From Tessaracoccus caeni (GTDB lineage Bacteria; Actinomycetota; Actinomycetes; Propionibacteriales; Propionibacteriaceae), in the NCBI RefSeq assembly GCF_029211185.1, contig NZ_JARGDO010000004.1:1-64000 (forward strand): a stretch of DNA of 64,000 nucleotides. Direction: 5' to 3'. The translations under genes and the position numbers were made by a program. Of this stretch, positions 13,675-21,808 are shown piece after piece (position 1 is the stretch's first letter; each line of letters opens with the position of its first letter). Below the pieces are notes generated by a model. It ran no database searches. It was not told the origin of the DNA and saw nothing but the letters and a program-made list of their open reading frames with translations.

Positions 13675-14184
13675 ATGGCTTATCACAGCGACGCGAGCGA
13701 TCTCGAAGGCAAAGAAGTCCTCACCTGGAACCTGCTGGGCGAGGCAACCAGAGAGCTGGCTCAGAACGTCGTCGACTCCGGCTTCCGGCCGGAGGTGGTG
13801 ATCGCGGTTGCGCGCGGCGGCCTGGTTGCGGCCGGCGCTCTCACCTATGCCCTGGGCGTGAAGCTCGTCGACGCGATCAACGTCGAGTTCTACACCGATG
13901 TCGCCGAGACGCTGCCAGATCCGGTGCTGCTGTCGCCGATGCTCGACACCGACGCGATCGCCAACCAGTCGATTCTCGTGGTCGACGACGTGGCCGACTC
14001 CGGACGCACCCTGCATCTGGTGATCAAGCTGCTGCGCGGCTTCGGCGCCGAGGTGCGCAGCGCGGTGCTCTACGAGAAACCCACCACCGTCGTCCACGCC
14101 GACTACGTCTGGCGCAGCACCGATCGCTGGATCGTCTTCCCTTGGTCGGCGGAGCCTCCGGTGACCGCTCGCGAGGAAGGCTGA
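13675..14184 (+). CDS. Phosphoribosyltransferase domain protein
   Basis: A 169-residue type I phosphoribosyltransferase. The PRPP loop is SILVVDDVADSGRTLHLV near residues 100-115, and an earlier AVARGGLVAAG loop provides the pyrophosphate-binding turn. The layout resembles xanthine/guanine phosphoribosyltransferase-like proteins of actinobacteria rather than the longer hypoxanthine enzymes. Substrate is uncertain. Two ATG codons (13666 and 13675) are possible; neither has a strong ribosome binding site. It is followed after 3 bases by a small gene, so the two are likely co-translated. Confidence 0.8.
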   Translation: MAYHSDASDLEGKEVLTWNLLGEATRELAQNVVDSGFRPEVVIAVARGGLVAAGALTYALGVKLVDAINVEFYTDVAETLPDPVLLSPMLDTDAIANQSILVVDDVADSGRTLHLVIKLLRGFGAEVRSAVLYEKPTTVVHADYVWRSTDRWIVFPWSAEPPVTAREEG

Positions 14185-14187
14185 GCC

Positions 14188-14385
14188 ATGGCCGACGTGC
14201 GCACCTTCGAGTTCGGATCGGGCGAGGGGATCCAGAAACTCGTGCGAGACGCTCTGGGCGAGAACGTCCGGCCCATCGAGCCGGGGCAGGCTCCCGCAAC
14301 CGGAGCCGCCGACGACGATGCCGCCCCCGTGAGCGCGGCCGATCTGCCCATGACGACAGGTGAGACCATCCCGTTCTCCTGGTGA
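14188..14385 (+). CDS. Small hypothetical protein, partner of the phosphoribosyltransferase
   Basis: A 65-residue acidic protein beginning MADVRTFEFGSGEGIQKLVRDALG and ending TTGETIPFSW. I do not recognise a family. It has good coding signals: GAGGAAGG nine bases before the ATG, a start 4 bases after the phosphoribosyltransferase stop, and third-position GC like its neighbours. The middle (about 30-52) is Ala/Asp/Pro-rich and probably disordered. No signal peptide or membrane helix is visible. Context suggests a link to the upstream enzyme; no function can be assigned. Confidence 0.65.
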   Translation: MADVRTFEFGSGEGIQKLVRDALGENVRPIEPGQAPATGAADDDAAPVSAADLPMTTGETIPFSW

Positions 14386-14442
14386 GAACTGATTTAGTTG
14401 GGGCCGAGAAGGCTCTGACGACGAAGACGCTATGGAGTTTGC

Positions 14443-14461
14443 GGACCACTGTCGGTGGTCC
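14443..14461 (+). promoter_or_regulatory. Hairpin in transketolase leader
   Basis: A perfect 7-bp stem, GGACCAC (14443-14449) with GTGGTCC (14455-14461), around a 5-base loop, ends 24 bases before the transketolase GTG and just before its AAGGAAG ribosome binding site. It may be an operator dyad or a leader structure. Confidence 0.4.
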
Positions 14462-14485
14462 TGACACAGTAAGGAAGATAGACAC

Positions 14486-16540
14486 GTGGCTTTGGAATGG
14501 ACCGAGCAGGACTCTCGTGCGGTGGATGTGGCCAGGATCCTGGCCGTCGACGCGGTGGAGAAGGTAGGCAATGGGCATCCGGGTACCCCGGTGTCGCTGG
14601 CGCCGGTGGCGTACCTGCTGTATCAGAAGGTGATGAACACCGATCCGGCGGATGAGAAGTGGATCGGACGGGATCGGTTCGTGCTGTCGGCGGGTCACGC
14701 GTCGCTGACGCAGTACACGCAGCTGTACCTGGCGGGACTGGGCCTGGAGCTGGAGGATCTGAAGGGCCTGCGGACCTGGGGGTCGAAGACGCCGGGCCAT
14801 CCGGAGTACGGTCACACGAAGTTCGTCGAGTGCACCACGGGTCCGCTGGGCGCGGGCGTGTCGAACGCGGTGGGCATGGCGATGGCTGCTCGTCGTGAGC
14901 GTGGTCTGTTCGAGCCGGAGGCCGCGGCTGGTGAGTCGTTGTTCGACCGGTTCGTGTACGTGATCGCTGGCGACGGGTGCTTGCAGGAGGGCGTCTCCTC
15001 GGAGGCGTCCTCGCTGGCCGCGACGCAGAACCTCGGCAATCTGGTGCTGATCTATGACGACAACCGGATCAGCATCGAGGGCGACACCAATATCTCATTC
15101 TCCGAGGATGTCTCGGCCCGCTACGAGGCGTATGGCTGGCACGTGCAGCATGTGGACTGGACCAACGGCGGTACCGAGTACCGCGAGGATCTGGAGGCGC
15201 TGAACGACGCGATCGAGGCCGCGAAGACGGTCACGGACAAGCCCAGCTTCATCAAGCTGACGACGGTGATCGGTTGGCCGTTGCCGACCAAGCAGGGCAC
15301 CCATGGGATTCATGGCGCGAAGATCGGTGGCGACGAGATCGCGGCCGTCAAGGAGCTGCTCGGTTTCGAGCAGACGCCGTTCGCCGTCGATCAGGCCGCG
15401 GTGGATCACGCGCGCGCCAATGCCGCTGCTCGTGGCGAGGCCGCCCGCAAGGCGTGGGACGCCAAGTTCGAGGCCTGGGCGAAGGCGAACCCGGAGCGGG
15501 CCGAGCTGCTGGAGCGGGTGCGGGCGCGGAAGCTGCCGCAGAGCCTGCGTCTGCCGGTGTTCGAGGAGGGCACGAAGTCGACCCGCGCCGCGTCGGGCGA
15601 GGTGCTGTCCGCATTGGCCGACCAGCTTCCCGAGTTGTGGGGCGGCTCTGCCGACCTGGCCGGATCGAACAACACGACGATGAAGGGCCAGCCGAGCTTC
15701 CTTCCCGAGTCGCGCCAGTCGGAGGATTGGAAGGGTGGGCCCTACGGTCGCACCCTGCACTTCGGCATCCGCGAGCACGCCATGGGCGGCATCCTCAACG
15801 GCATCGTGCTCTCGGGTCTGACCCGGGCCTACGGCGGCACCTTCCTGGTGTTCGCCGACTACATGCGCCCGGCTGTCCGGCTGGCGGCGCTGATGGGTGT
15901 GCCCACCACGTTCGTGTGGTCGCACGACTCGATCGGTGTCGGCGAGGACGGCCCGACGCATCAGCCCATCGAGCACCTTGCGTCCTTGCGTGCGATCCCC
16001 GGTCTGGCGGTGGTGCGTCCGGCGGACGCGAATGAGACCTCGGTGGCCTGGGGCGAGATCCTGCGTCGCGCCGATGGGCCGGCCGGTTTGATCCTGTCGC
16101 GTCAGGATCTGCCGATCTTCACGCGGGGTGACAAGATCGCCTCCGCTGAGGGCGTTGCCCGGGGCGGTTACGTGTTGAGCGAGGCTTCGGCGGATCCGCA
16201 GCTGATCCTGATCGCGACCGGTTCCGAGGTGGCGCTCGCCGTCGACGCTCAGGAAGCGCTCGAGGCCGATGGTGTGCCCACCCGTGTGGTGTCGATGCCG
16301 TGCCAGGAATGGTTCGACGAGCAGGACGCGGAGTACCGCGAGTCGGTGCTGCCGGCCTCCGTGATCGCCCGCGTATCGATTGAGGCGGGTATCGCGATGG
16401 GCTGGTCGAAGTACCTCGGCTGCGGCGGCGCGTCGGTCTCGATCGAGCACTTCGGTGCGTCCGCGGCCGGCGGCACGTGCTTCGAGGAGTTCGGCTTCAC
16501 CGTCGACAACGTGGTGACCACCGCCAAGGGCCTGCTGTAA
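14486..16540 (+). CDS. tkt: Transketolase
   Basis: A 684-residue thiamine-diphosphate enzyme moving two-carbon ketol units in the non-oxidative pentose phosphate pathway. The N-terminal domain has GNGHPGTP with the catalytic His31 and the ThDP/metal motif GDG at 162-164 followed by a conserved DDN. The middle domain has FGIREHAMGGILNG, and the C-terminal domain completes the fold. Full length for the family. GTG 14486 follows AAGGAAG at 8 bases. The gene stands alone, with a leader hairpin and a strong terminator. No transaldolase or glucose-6-phosphate dehydrogenase gene lies next to it, although these usually follow tkt in actinobacteria. Confidence 0.97.
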   Translation: MALEWTEQDSRAVDVARILAVDAVEKVGNGHPGTPVSLAPVAYLLYQKVMNTDPADEKWIGRDRFVLSAGHASLTQYTQLYLAGLGLELEDLKGLRTWGSKTPGHPEYGHTKFVECTTGPLGAGVSNAVGMAMAARRERGLFEPEAAAGESLFDRFVYVIAGDGCLQEGVSSEASSLAATQNLGNLVLIYDDNRISIEGDTNISFSEDVSARYEAYGWHVQHVDWTNGGTEYREDLEALNDAIEAAKTVTDKPSFIKLTTVIGWPLPTKQGTHGIHGAKIGGDEIAAVKELLGFEQTPFAVDQAAVDHARANAAARGEAARKAWDAKFEAWAKANPERAELLERVRARKLPQSLRLPVFEEGTKSTRAASGEVLSALADQLPELWGGSADLAGSNNTTMKGQPSFLPESRQSEDWKGGPYGRTLHFGIREHAMGGILNGIVLSGLTRAYGGTFLVFADYMRPAVRLAALMGVPTTFVWSHDSIGVGEDGPTHQPIEHLASLRAIPGLAVVRPADANETSVAWGEILRRADGPAGLILSRQDLPIFTRGDKIASAEGVARGGYVLSEASADPQLILIATGSEVALAVDAQEALEADGVPTRVVSMPCQEWFDEQDAEYRESVLPASVIARVSIEAGIAMGWSKYLGCGGASVSIEHFGASAAGGTCFEEFGFTVDNVVTTAKGLL

Positions 16541-16570
16541 CGGCCGGCCCGAAACAGCCAGAACCAGCGA

Positions 16571-16599
16571 GGGGGAGCGTCGGAAGACGCTCCCCCTTT
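16571..16599 (+). terminator. Intrinsic terminator of transketolase gene
   Basis: A perfect 11-bp GC-rich stem (16571-16581 with 16586-16596) closed by a GGAA tetraloop and followed by TTT, beginning 30 bases after the tkt stop codon. Confidence 0.9.
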
Positions 16600-16643
16600 C
16601 GCGTCCCGGCGACTTGTCGGAGGGCCCAGGTACATTGGCTTGC

Positions 16644-18338
16644 ATGACGACGAAGCCGAAGAGCGCGAAGGCATGGGCGGACAGGCTCACGGCTGACGCC
16701 GGAGTTGTATTGGAACTGGATCTGGCTCGGGGGGTGTTGGAGACGCGTCCGAGCAATCCGCTGGAGGCCCTCCAGGTGGTCAACGCCACGTCCCTGGCGC
16801 GCCTGCGTGAGGCCCTGCATGAGGCAGCCCAGGACGATCGCGTGAAGGGGCTGATCGTTCACACCGCCCCCGCCGGCATTTCCACCGCGGCGTACGACGA
16901 GATCGGCCAGTTGATCGAGGAGTTCGGCACCGCGAAGCCGACGCTCGCCTGGGTGGAGTCCTTCGGTGAGCTGAGCAACGCGTTGGCCACCTACAAGCTG
17001 GCCACCGCATGTCGCTCCGTCTGGGTGCAGCCCACCGGCATGCTCTGCATCGGCGGCGTCGAGGTGCAGATCATGCTGTTCAAGGGTCTGCTGAACAAGG
17101 TCGGGGTCGACCCCCAGTTCGGACAGCGGCACGAGTACAAGTCGGCTGCGGAGAGCTACTCAGGCAGCGAAGTCAGCCCCGCGAACCGCGAGATGATGAC
17201 GCGGATCGCCCAGTCGATCGTCGACGATGCGGCAGAGACCATCGCGCGCCGCCGCGGGGTCTCCCTCGAGACGGCATGGCAGGGCATCAACGAGTCGCCC
17301 GTCACGCCGACCCGCGCGCTGGAACTGGGCCTGATCGATCATGTCGGATACCGCGACGAGGCCTACGCCGCCGCGCTGTCCGAGTGGACGGCGACGCCGG
17401 AGGAGCTGCGTTTCGTGCACCGCTACTCGGCCAAGCCATCACTGACCAAGGCGATGCGCCGACGTCAGCTCCCCAAGGTGGCGATGGTTTCGCTGCGTGG
17501 GCCCATCGTCTCCGGTCGCGGCGGTCCCAGCCTGAACGGCGGCAGTGCGGGCAGCGACGTCGTCGACGAGCACCTGCGCGCCGCCCTGCGCGATGACGAG
17601 ATCAAGGCCGTGGTGTTCGAGGTGGACAGCCCTGGCGGCTCGGCCGTGGCGTCAGACTTCATCCGACGCTCGGTGCAGCGCGTGCGCGAGGCCGGAAAGC
17701 CGGTGGTCGCCGCGATGGGTGCCGTGGCCGCGTCGGGCGGCTACTACTCGGCCATGGCTGCCGACGAGATCGTCGCCCAGCCCACCACGCTCACCGGCTC
17801 GATCGGCGTGCTGGGCGGAAAGATGGTCACGGCCCGCCTGTACGAGAAGCTGGCCGTGGTGCGCGAGTCGATCCACATCGGGGCCTCGGCGGGCATGCTG
17901 TCCGATTCCGGTGAGTTCACACAGGACGACTGGGCGAGGCTCAACGCGTGGCTCGACAGGGTCTACCACGACTTCACCACGGCGGCGGCCGAGGATCGTG
18001 GCATGCCCTACGAGCAGCTGGAGGCCCTGGCGAAGGGACGGGTGTGGACCGGCGCGGATGCGAAGCGCAACGGCCTGATCGATCACCTGGGCGGGCCGCG
18101 TCTCGCGGTGCGACGTGCGGCGGAGCTCGCGGGCCTCGACCCGGAGAAGGTGATGGTAACCCGCATCGGTGATTCGGGGCTCCTGAACCGTCTGCTTCCG
18201 GCCGCCTCCAGCGAGTCGAACGGCGGTGCGTCCAGCGGGGCGGCGTCGTCCGAGGATCTTCTGACAAAGGTGGCGACGTGGGCGGGAGTTCACGTATCCG
18301 GGCCTGTCAGCCTGCCGTTCTCCGTGCGGATCAACTGA
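16644..18338 (+). CDS. sppA: Signal peptide peptidase SppA, 67-kDa type
   Basis: A 564-residue duplicated ClpP/crotonase-fold serine protease that degrades cleaved signal peptides at the membrane. The Lys/Ser dyad is split between the halves as in E. coli SppA: Lys166 in QRHEYKSAAES and Ser364 in AASGGYYSAMAADE. The C-terminal half has DSPGGSAVASD and ANTLTGSIGV-like (TTLTGSIGVLGG) elements. ATG 16644 is preferred over an upstream in-frame codon at 16614. There is no obvious N-terminal membrane helix, unusual for the E. coli enzyme but seen in actinobacterial ones. The last 60 residues are Ser/Gly-rich. It stands alone between the tkt terminator and the VanW gene. Confidence 0.9.
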   Translation: MTTKPKSAKAWADRLTADAGVVLELDLARGVLETRPSNPLEALQVVNATSLARLREALHEAAQDDRVKGLIVHTAPAGISTAAYDEIGQLIEEFGTAKPTLAWVESFGELSNALATYKLATACRSVWVQPTGMLCIGGVEVQIMLFKGLLNKVGVDPQFGQRHEYKSAAESYSGSEVSPANREMMTRIAQSIVDDAAETIARRRGVSLETAWQGINESPVTPTRALELGLIDHVGYRDEAYAAALSEWTATPEELRFVHRYSAKPSLTKAMRRRQLPKVAMVSLRGPIVSGRGGPSLNGGSAGSDVVDEHLRAALRDDEIKAVVFEVDSPGGSAVASDFIRRSVQRVREAGKPVVAAMGAVAASGGYYSAMAADEIVAQPTTLTGSIGVLGGKMVTARLYEKLAVVRESIHIGASAGMLSDSGEFTQDDWARLNAWLDRVYHDFTTAAAEDRGMPYEQLEALAKGRVWTGADAKRNGLIDHLGGPRLAVRRAAELAGLDPEKVMVTRIGDSGLLNRLLPAASSESNGGASSGAASSEDLLTKVATWAGVHVSGPVSLPFSVRIN

Positions 18339-18387
18339 CCTTCGTCGGGTCCGGGAGCTCCATGGCCTGGGCCGAGGTGTTTTGGCG

Positions 18388-18403
18388 CGAGCCATTTGGC
18401 TCG
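18388..18403. promoter_or_regulatory. Short hairpin upstream of VanW gene
   Basis: A 6-bp stem (CGAGCC / GGCTCG) with an ATTT loop lies in the 112-base gap between sppA and the VanW gene. It could be a weak sppA terminator or an operator dyad. Confidence 0.3.
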
Positions 18404-18450
18404 TACCATGGACGCCGGACCGCATGTAGCCGAACCCAGGGGGAAAGTGC

Positions 18451-20247
18451 GTGAGTAAGACAACCGAGCCCAAGCCGAAGAGGTCCGGGACGAAGTGGCT
18501 CCTGGGGTCGGTCCTTGGGGTGGTCGTCGTCGTGGGCGTGCTGTACGTCGTCGGTTATTTCGTGGCCGGCAACCAGCTGCCCAAGGATGCGGCGGTGGCC
18601 GGCGTTCGGCTCGGAGGGCTCAGCCCCGCTCAGGCGGCGGAGAAGCTGGAGAGCGATCTCGCACCCGCGCGCGCCCAGACCATCACGCTGAACGGACCCG
18701 ACGGCACCTCTGCGCAGATCGTGCCGGCGGAGGCCGGGCTGTCGCTCGACGTCGAGGCAAGTGTCAAGGCGGCAGGCGGCGGGTTCAGCTGGAACCCGAC
18801 GGACATCATCGACAACCTCTTCGGCGGCAACCCCGACGCGGCGCCCGTCGCGCTGGTCGACGAGCAGCAGCTCGACGCCGCGCTGGCAGCTGCGGCGCCG
18901 TCCTTCGCGGTGGAGCCCGTCGCGGCCACGCTCGACATCGCCGCCGGTGAGATCGAGCGCACCGAATCGGTGCAGGGCATGGCGCTCGACGCGGACGCCT
19001 CTGCGGCCGCCGTCATTGCGGCGTACCAGGCGGGCGAGGCGCAGGCCGACGCCGCGGTCACGCTCACGGATCCCGAGATCACCACCGAGATGGTGGACAA
19101 GGCCGTTGCGGAGTTCGCGGAACCGCTGCTGTCCGGCTCGGTGGTGTTCACCTCCGATGACGGCAAGATGAAGGTCTCCGCGAAGAAGCTGGCCAAGGCG
19201 GCGTCCTTCGAGGTCAAGGACGGCGCGCTCGTCGGCAGCCTCGACGCCAAGGCACTGCTGAAGAGCACCTCCAAGGAGCAGAAGAAGCTCAAGCTGAACT
19301 CTCCCAAGGACGCCAGCTACAAGTTCAAGGACGGCAAGCCCGTCGTGGTGCCCTCGGTCACCGGCGAGGTGATCGACGAGAAGGCCTTCGCCGAGGCGCT
19401 CCCCACGCTCGCGCTCAGCAAGGACAAGGCCGCGCGCACTGCGGAGATCGCGCTGATCATCGAGGAGCCGGAGTTCGACACCGACGCGGCGACCAAGGTG
19501 AAGCCGCGCGAGGTGATCGGCGAGTTCACCACCTACTACCCGCATGCCAGCACCGACTACCGCAACAAGAATCTCGGACGCGCGGCCGAGATGGTCAACG
19601 GCACCGTCGTGATGCCGGGGGAGATCTTCAGCCTTGACAAGACGCTCGGCCCCCGCACCCCGTCCAACGGCTACATGGATGGCTACGTGATCGACGGCGG
19701 AATACTCGTCAAGGCGTCCGGCGGCGGCATCTCCCAGTCGGCCACCACCATGTACAACGCGGCCTTTTTCGCGGGCTATGAGGATGTCGAGCACAAGCCG
19801 CACTCGTTGTACTTCGACCGCTATCCGGCGGGTCGCGAGTCGACGATCATGTCCGGTGCGTTCGACATGCGCTTCCGCAACGACACCGAGTACCCGGCGA
19901 TCATTCAGGGTTACATCCACCGGTCGAGCTGGGACAACAAGGGAAGCATCACCTTCAAGGTCTGGTCGATCCCCACCTGGGACAAGGTGACCTCCAGCGA
20001 GATCAAGAAGTCGGGCTTCTACTCCGGAGGCACCAAGACCATCCCCTACGGGCAGACGTGTGAGCCCCAGAGCGCCATTCAGGGCTTCACTGCCACCTAC
20101 AGCCGCCTGTTCTGGAAGGACGGCGAAGTGGTCAAGAAGCAGAACTACTCGTGGAAGTACAGCGCCGGTGATCGAATCATCTGCGCTCCGAAGCCTCAGC
20201 CGAAGACGACCGAACCCAAGAAGGAAGAGTCGAAGAACGAAGACTGA
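18451..20247 (+). CDS. VanW family protein with peptidoglycan-binding repeats
   Basis: A 598-residue protein with one membrane helix near the N-terminus (about 16-38) and a large extracytoplasmic part. The segment at 45-320 contains repeats of the peptidoglycan-binding type 4 fold (for example GVRLGGLSPAQAAEKLES). A VanW domain follows at about 350-500, beginning EFTTYYPHASTDYRNKN and containing VMPGEIFSLDKTLG and GGGISQSATTMYNAA. The Lys/Glu-rich tail is probably disordered. VanW domains occur next to vancomycin-resistance genes in some species, but here there is no van cluster. A general cell-wall role is more likely. GTG 18451 follows AGGGGGAAAG. Confidence 0.88.
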   Translation: MSKTTEPKPKRSGTKWLLGSVLGVVVVVGVLYVVGYFVAGNQLPKDAAVAGVRLGGLSPAQAAEKLESDLAPARAQTITLNGPDGTSAQIVPAEAGLSLDVEASVKAAGGGFSWNPTDIIDNLFGGNPDAAPVALVDEQQLDAALAAAAPSFAVEPVAATLDIAAGEIERTESVQGMALDADASAAAVIAAYQAGEAQADAAVTLTDPEITTEMVDKAVAEFAEPLLSGSVVFTSDDGKMKVSAKKLAKAASFEVKDGALVGSLDAKALLKSTSKEQKKLKLNSPKDASYKFKDGKPVVVPSVTGEVIDEKAFAEALPTLALSKDKAARTAEIALIIEEPEFDTDAATKVKPREVIGEFTTYYPHASTDYRNKNLGRAAEMVNGTVVMPGEIFSLDKTLGPRTPSNGYMDGYVIDGGILVKASGGGISQSATTMYNAAFFAGYEDVEHKPHSLYFDRYPAGRESTIMSGAFDMRFRNDTEYPAIIQGYIHRSSWDNKGSITFKVWSIPTWDKVTSSEIKKSGFYSGGTKTIPYGQTCEPQSAIQGFTATYSRLFWKDGEVVKKQNYSWKYSAGDRIICAPKPQPKTTEPKKEESKNED

Positions 20248-20332
20248 CGTCGCCCGATACGTCGTCGACGCCCGTTTTGGGCCGAGAGTGAACGTGCCCC
20301 GAGTGCTGTGGCGCCGTCTCTTGGCCGACTAC

Positions 20333-20338
20333 TAGACT
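20333..20338 (+). promoter_or_regulatory. Candidate -10 element before fdxA
   Basis: TAGACT (20333-20338) matches four of six -10 consensus positions, in an AT-richer patch 31 bases upstream of the ferredoxin GTG. No good -35 hexamer is visible at 16-18 bases, so this is tentative. Confidence 0.25.
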
Positions 20339-20368
20339 AAATCCGATCTCAAACCAAGGAGTGTCATC

Positions 20369-20689
20369 GTGACCTACATCATCGGTCTGCCCTGCGTTGA
20401 CGTGAAGGACCGCGCCTGCGTGGAGGAGTGTCCCGTCGACTGCATCTACGAGGGCAACCGCATGCTGTACATCCACCCCGAGGAGTGCGTCGACTGCGGC
20501 GCCTGCGAGCCGGTGTGCCCCGTCGAGGCGATCTACTACGAGGACGACGTGCCCGAGGATCAGGCCGAGTTCTACGACGTGAACGTGCAGTTCTTCGATG
20601 ACATCGGCTCGCCCGGCGGCGCCGCCAAGCTGGGCGTCATCGACAAGGATCATCCGGTGGTCGAGGCCCTCGAGCCTCAGGGCGAGTAG
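20369..20689 (+). CDS. fdxA: 7Fe ferredoxin (3Fe-4S/4Fe-4S)
   Basis: A 106-residue electron carrier. Its eight cysteines are Cys9, 17, 21, 25, 40, 43, 46 and 50. By comparison with Azotobacter FdI, Cys9/17/50 would bind the 3Fe-4S cluster and Cys21/40/43/46 the 4Fe-4S cluster, leaving Cys25 free. The sequence ACVEECPVDCIYEGNRMLY is nearly identical to mycobacterial FdxC-type ferredoxins. GTG 20369 follows CAAGGAGTG. It starts an operon with dapC (next start 2 bases after this stop), the same pairing as Rv1177-Rv1178 in M. tuberculosis as I remember it. Confidence 0.95.
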   Translation: MTYIIGLPCVDVKDRACVEECPVDCIYEGNRMLYIHPEECVDCGACEPVCPVEAIYYEDDVPEDQAEFYDVNVQFFDDIGSPGGAAKLGVIDKDHPVVEALEPQGE

Positions 20690-20691
20690 GG

Positions 20692-21795
20692 GTGTCGGCG
20701 TCTGGGCTGGGCGCCCGGCTGCCTGATTTTCCGTGGGATACGTTGGCGGCGGCCAAGGCCAAGGCCGCTACGCATCCGCGCGGCCTCGTCGACCTCACCG
20801 TCGGTACGCCCGTCGATGCCACGCCGGAGCTCGCCAAGCGTGCACTGGCGGACGCCGCCGAGGCGCACGGCTATCCCACGGTGTGGGGCACTCCGGCAAC
20901 CCGGCAGGCGATCGTCGACTATCTGGAGCAACGCTGGAACTCGGTGGCCTTGACTCACGAGGGCGTGTTGCCCGTCGTCGGCACCAAGGAACTGGTGGCC
21001 TACCTTCCTCTGCAACTCGGCGTGGGGGCTGGTGCTTCGGTGGTCTTTCCCGAGTGCGCGTACCCCACCTACGAGGTGGGAGCGCTGGTCTCGGGTGCGA
21101 CCCCCGTGCCCTGCGACGATCCCTCCGCGGTTCCCGCCGACGCCAAGATCATCTGGATCAACTCGCCGGGCAACCCCACCGGGCGGGTGCTCGGCCTCGA
21201 CGAGCTGCGGGCCTTCGTCGCGGTGGCGCGCGAGCGCGGTGCCGTGCTGGCCAGCGATGAGTGCTACGGCGAGTTCTCGTGGGACGCCGAGGCCATCTCG
21301 GTTCTCGATCCGCGTGTCAACGACGGCGACCTCACGGGCCTGCTCGCGGTGCACTCGGTGTCCAAGCGGTCGAATGCCGCCGGCTACCGGGCCGGGTTCA
21401 TCGCGGGCGATCCCGCCGTGGTCCAGGAACTGCTCGCGGTGCGCAAGCACCTCGGCATGATGTTGCCGGCGCCCATCCAGGCGGCGATGGTGGCCATGCT
21501 GGGCGACCAGGAACACGTCGAGGAGCAGCGTCAGCGCTATCTGGCCCGTCGCGCCGTGCTTCGTCCGGCGCTGGAACAGGCAGGCTTCCAGGTGGATCAC
21601 TCCGAGGGATCCCTGTATCTCTGGGTGACAAGGGGCGAGTCCGGCCGCGACACCGTCGATTGGCTGGCCGAACACGGCATCCTCGCGGCCCCCGGTGACT
21701 TCTACGGCACCAAGGCCGTCAACCACGTCCGCATCGCGCTCACCGCGACGGACGACGCTATCGCCGAGGCTGCCGCCCGGCTCGCGGATTCCTAG
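20692..21795 (+). CDS. dapC: N-succinyldiaminopimelate aminotransferase
   Basis: A 367-residue fold-type I PLP aminotransferase. NSPGNPTG is at 157-164 and the Schiff-base Lys225 lies in HSVSKRSNAAGYRAGF. The SKRSN form of the lysine motif and the FPWDTLAAAK N-terminus fit actinobacterial DapC, which transaminates N-succinyl-2-amino-6-ketopimelate in the lysine/diaminopimelate pathway. This agrees with dapD and dapE at 30.6-32.8 kb. GTG 20692 sits 2 bases after the fdxA stop, so the two are co-translated. It is followed after 13 bases by a membrane protein of unknown function. Confidence 0.92.
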   Translation: MSASGLGARLPDFPWDTLAAAKAKAATHPRGLVDLTVGTPVDATPELAKRALADAAEAHGYPTVWGTPATRQAIVDYLEQRWNSVALTHEGVLPVVGTKELVAYLPLQLGVGAGASVVFPECAYPTYEVGALVSGATPVPCDDPSAVPADAKIIWINSPGNPTGRVLGLDELRAFVAVARERGAVLASDECYGEFSWDAEAISVLDPRVNDGDLTGLLAVHSVSKRSNAAGYRAGFIAGDPAVVQELLAVRKHLGMMLPAPIQAAMVAMLGDQEHVEEQRQRYLARRAVLRPALEQAGFQVDHSEGSLYLWVTRGESGRDTVDWLAEHGILAAPGDFYGTKAVNHVRIALTATDDAIAEAAARLADS

Positions 21796-21808
21796 GACAG
21801 GCTGTCAT

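Noticed and set aside
18451-20247. VanW protein as evidence of vancomycin resistance
   Set aside because: No vanHAX or regulatory genes are nearby, and VanW domains are widespread in actinobacterial cell-wall proteins.
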